Shown here: positions 5,105 to 5,988 of the stretch, piece by piece
Layout of the letters: every line of letters starts with the position of its first letter
Position numbering within the stretch: position 1 is the first letter of the stretch
Assembly: GCA_021205045.1 (NCBI GenBank)
Contig: JAJPYH010000236.1
Location: forward strand, 1 to 5,988
Source of the DNA: Lachnospiraceae bacterium
GTDB taxonomy: Bacteria > Bacillota > Clostridia > Lachnospirales > Lachnospiraceae
Direction of reading: 5' to 3'
Length of the DNA stretch: 5,988 bases
The notes under the pieces: model-generated
What the model was told of the DNA's origin: nothing
Seen by the model: the letters and a program-made list of their open reading frames with translations, nothing else
The model's database searches: none
Translations under genes and position numbers: made by a program

Positions 5105-5823
5105 TAGGAGACCAGAAGCTCCACAAACACGTCAAACAAAATCGGTGACACTGAGCTGTTCTCCGGATCCGGCTGCACATAGGGCAGCAGCACAGTTTTA
5201 TCCACCCGTTCCCTGTATTCATGATTGGCATTGGCCGTCACCAGCATAATCTTCCCGACGGCACGGCAGGCGTCCCGCATGATATGAGATCCGCCGCTGA
5301 CGGAGAAAATAATCAGGAGATCATTTTCATTCATATAATCCGCCGTCTCTGTCAGATAATCCAGCGGTACCGCCTGAATGGCGCGATAGCTCTTCAGCAT
5401 CAGATTGTCAAACAGCTGCGCCGGATGATAGCTCTTGCCCTTTCCGGAAAGGAACACTCTGTCAAACCGAAGAATATACTCGGCCACTTCCTTCATATAA
5501 TCATCCGTCAGCACAGTTTCGCTCTCTCTCAGATCCGCGTATAATGTATTAAAATAATAAAGATGACTGGAGTCTTCCGCCTCCTGCTCTCCCTGCTGCG
5601 CCAGCCAGGCCACAATGTCCGTGCGAAAATCCTGATATCTGTTATAGCCCAGACTCTTCACAAATCTGGACAGGGCCGGCTGAGACACTCCGCATTTCTC
5701 CGCCAGCAGACTGGTGGTCATATGAATGATCCCGGAAGGATTCCTGCGAATCGTTTCATAAATCAACAGATCATTCTGTGTAAAGCTGTCCTTGTGCATA
5801 TCCATCTTCTGTAATGGATTCAT
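5077..5823 (-). CDS. MurR/RpiR-family transcriptional regulator (HTH plus SIS domain)
   Basis: This 248-residue cytoplasmic DNA-binding protein has the RpiR layout. An N-terminal winged-type HTH lies at about 10-85, with LLAEKCGVSQPALSRFVKSL (39-58) and the tail GYNRYQDFR typical of the family. A SIS domain lies at about 105-240, with the sugar-phosphate-type loop FSVSGGS (173-179). SIS domains of this family normally sense phosphosugars, and regulators may repress or activate. It is the first gene of the lpd cluster on the same strand, so it is the obvious candidate to control the decarboxylase, although its ligand there is unknown. ATG at 5823 has a strong AAGGAGG site six bases upstream; Met7 and Met9 are less likely starts. 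At 248 residues it is short for the family, and it ends LLKKKRED just past an A7 tract whose -1 frame stays open for about 33 more codons. Confidence 0.93.
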   Translation of the reverse strand: MNPLQKMDMHKDSFTQNDLLIYETIRRNPSGIIHMTTSLLAEKCGVSQPALSRFVKSLGYNRYQDFRTDIVAWLAQQGEQEAEDSSHLYYFNTLYADLRESETVLTDDYMKEVAEYILRFDRVFLSGKGKSYHPAQLFDNLMLKSYRAIQAVPLDYLTETADYMNENDLLIIFSVSGGSHIMRDACRAVGKIMLVTANANHEYRERVDKTVLLPYVQPDPENSSVSPILFDVFVELLVSYLLKKKRED

Positions 5824-5908
5824 GAGTTTCCTCCTTCACCGCAATCTCTTTTTTCTTTCATTCCTTTCCAATGGAGTTTCTTTCAAAAGGAAGCCTGTAT
5901 TCGTACTC

Positions 5909-5937
5909 AGGATATAACCGGTATGAAAAAAAATCAA
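5909..5937 (-). promoter_or_regulatory. Predicted promoter of the rpiR-lpdC-ubiX-lpdD cluster
   Basis: On the minus strand TTGATT (5937-5932) and TATCCT (5914-5909) are separated by 17 bp, each matching the sigma-A consensus at four of six bases. This would give a leader of about 80 bases, purine-rich on the minus strand. The matches are moderate, and this is the best candidate I see between 5824 and 5988. Confidence 0.4.
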
Positions 5938-5956
5938 GGAATTTCCCCTAAATTTT

Positions 5957-5967
5957 TGAATATTTCA
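5957..5967. promoter_or_regulatory. Possible RpiR operator half-palindrome upstream of the cluster
   Basis: TGAATATTTCA has TGAA and TTCA arms around a three-base centre, in AT-rich DNA about 20 bases upstream of the predicted -35. RpiR-type regulators often bind short A/T-rich palindromes near their own genes. The site is small and could be chance. Confidence 0.25.
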
Positions 5968-5988
5968 TTCTTTTTATGAGTATTAAAT

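Overview
The window looks like a chromosomal segment of a low-redox, fermentative Clostridia-type Firmicute, most likely a Lachnospiraceae-like gut anaerobe. The reasons are the two-subunit oxygen-sensitive iron-sulfur L-serine dehydratase, strong AGGAG-type ribosome binding sites, a MurR/RpiR regulator, and a gallate-type UbiD decarboxylase with its UbiX and LpdD partners. The organism call is an inference from gene types; no rRNA or other taxonomic marker is present.

Layout. Positions 1-700 are a decayed region without an intact gene. It holds the first 34 codons of a minus-strand PatB/MalY-type C-S lyase ended by a stop (49-153), a 113-bp MITE-like element with 12-bp perfect terminal inverted repeats and an 8-bp target duplication (224-336), an outer broken palindrome around that element, and a duplicated coding-like remnant (532-691). 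Positions 742-2311 (+) are sdaAB-sdaAA, the beta and alpha subunits of L-serine dehydratase, preceded by a good extended -10 promoter. A 14-bp perfect hairpin at 2321-2354 sits between this operon and a convergent minus-strand cluster. It also encodes the last ten residues and the stop codon of that cluster's last gene.

Positions 5823-2321 (-) are a cluster read right to left: a MurR/RpiR regulator with an SIS domain, the UbiD-family decarboxylase (LpdC/gallate decarboxylase type), the flavin prenyltransferase UbiX (LpdB type), and the small LpdD protein. UbiX makes prenylated FMN, LpdD is thought to help with cofactor handling or maturation, and LpdC decarboxylates a hydroxylated aromatic acid such as gallate or protocatechuate. 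The regulator in first position suggests local control, but its effector is unknown.

The most unusual signal is in the gaps of this cluster. Downstream of both rpiR and ubiX, the last codons of the preceding gene are repeated in tandem and have diverged. Behind rpiR the repeats stay open in the -1 frame from an A7 tract to a stop 16 bp before lpdC. This suggests either a recent frameshift that shortened the regulator or slippage that makes a longer form.
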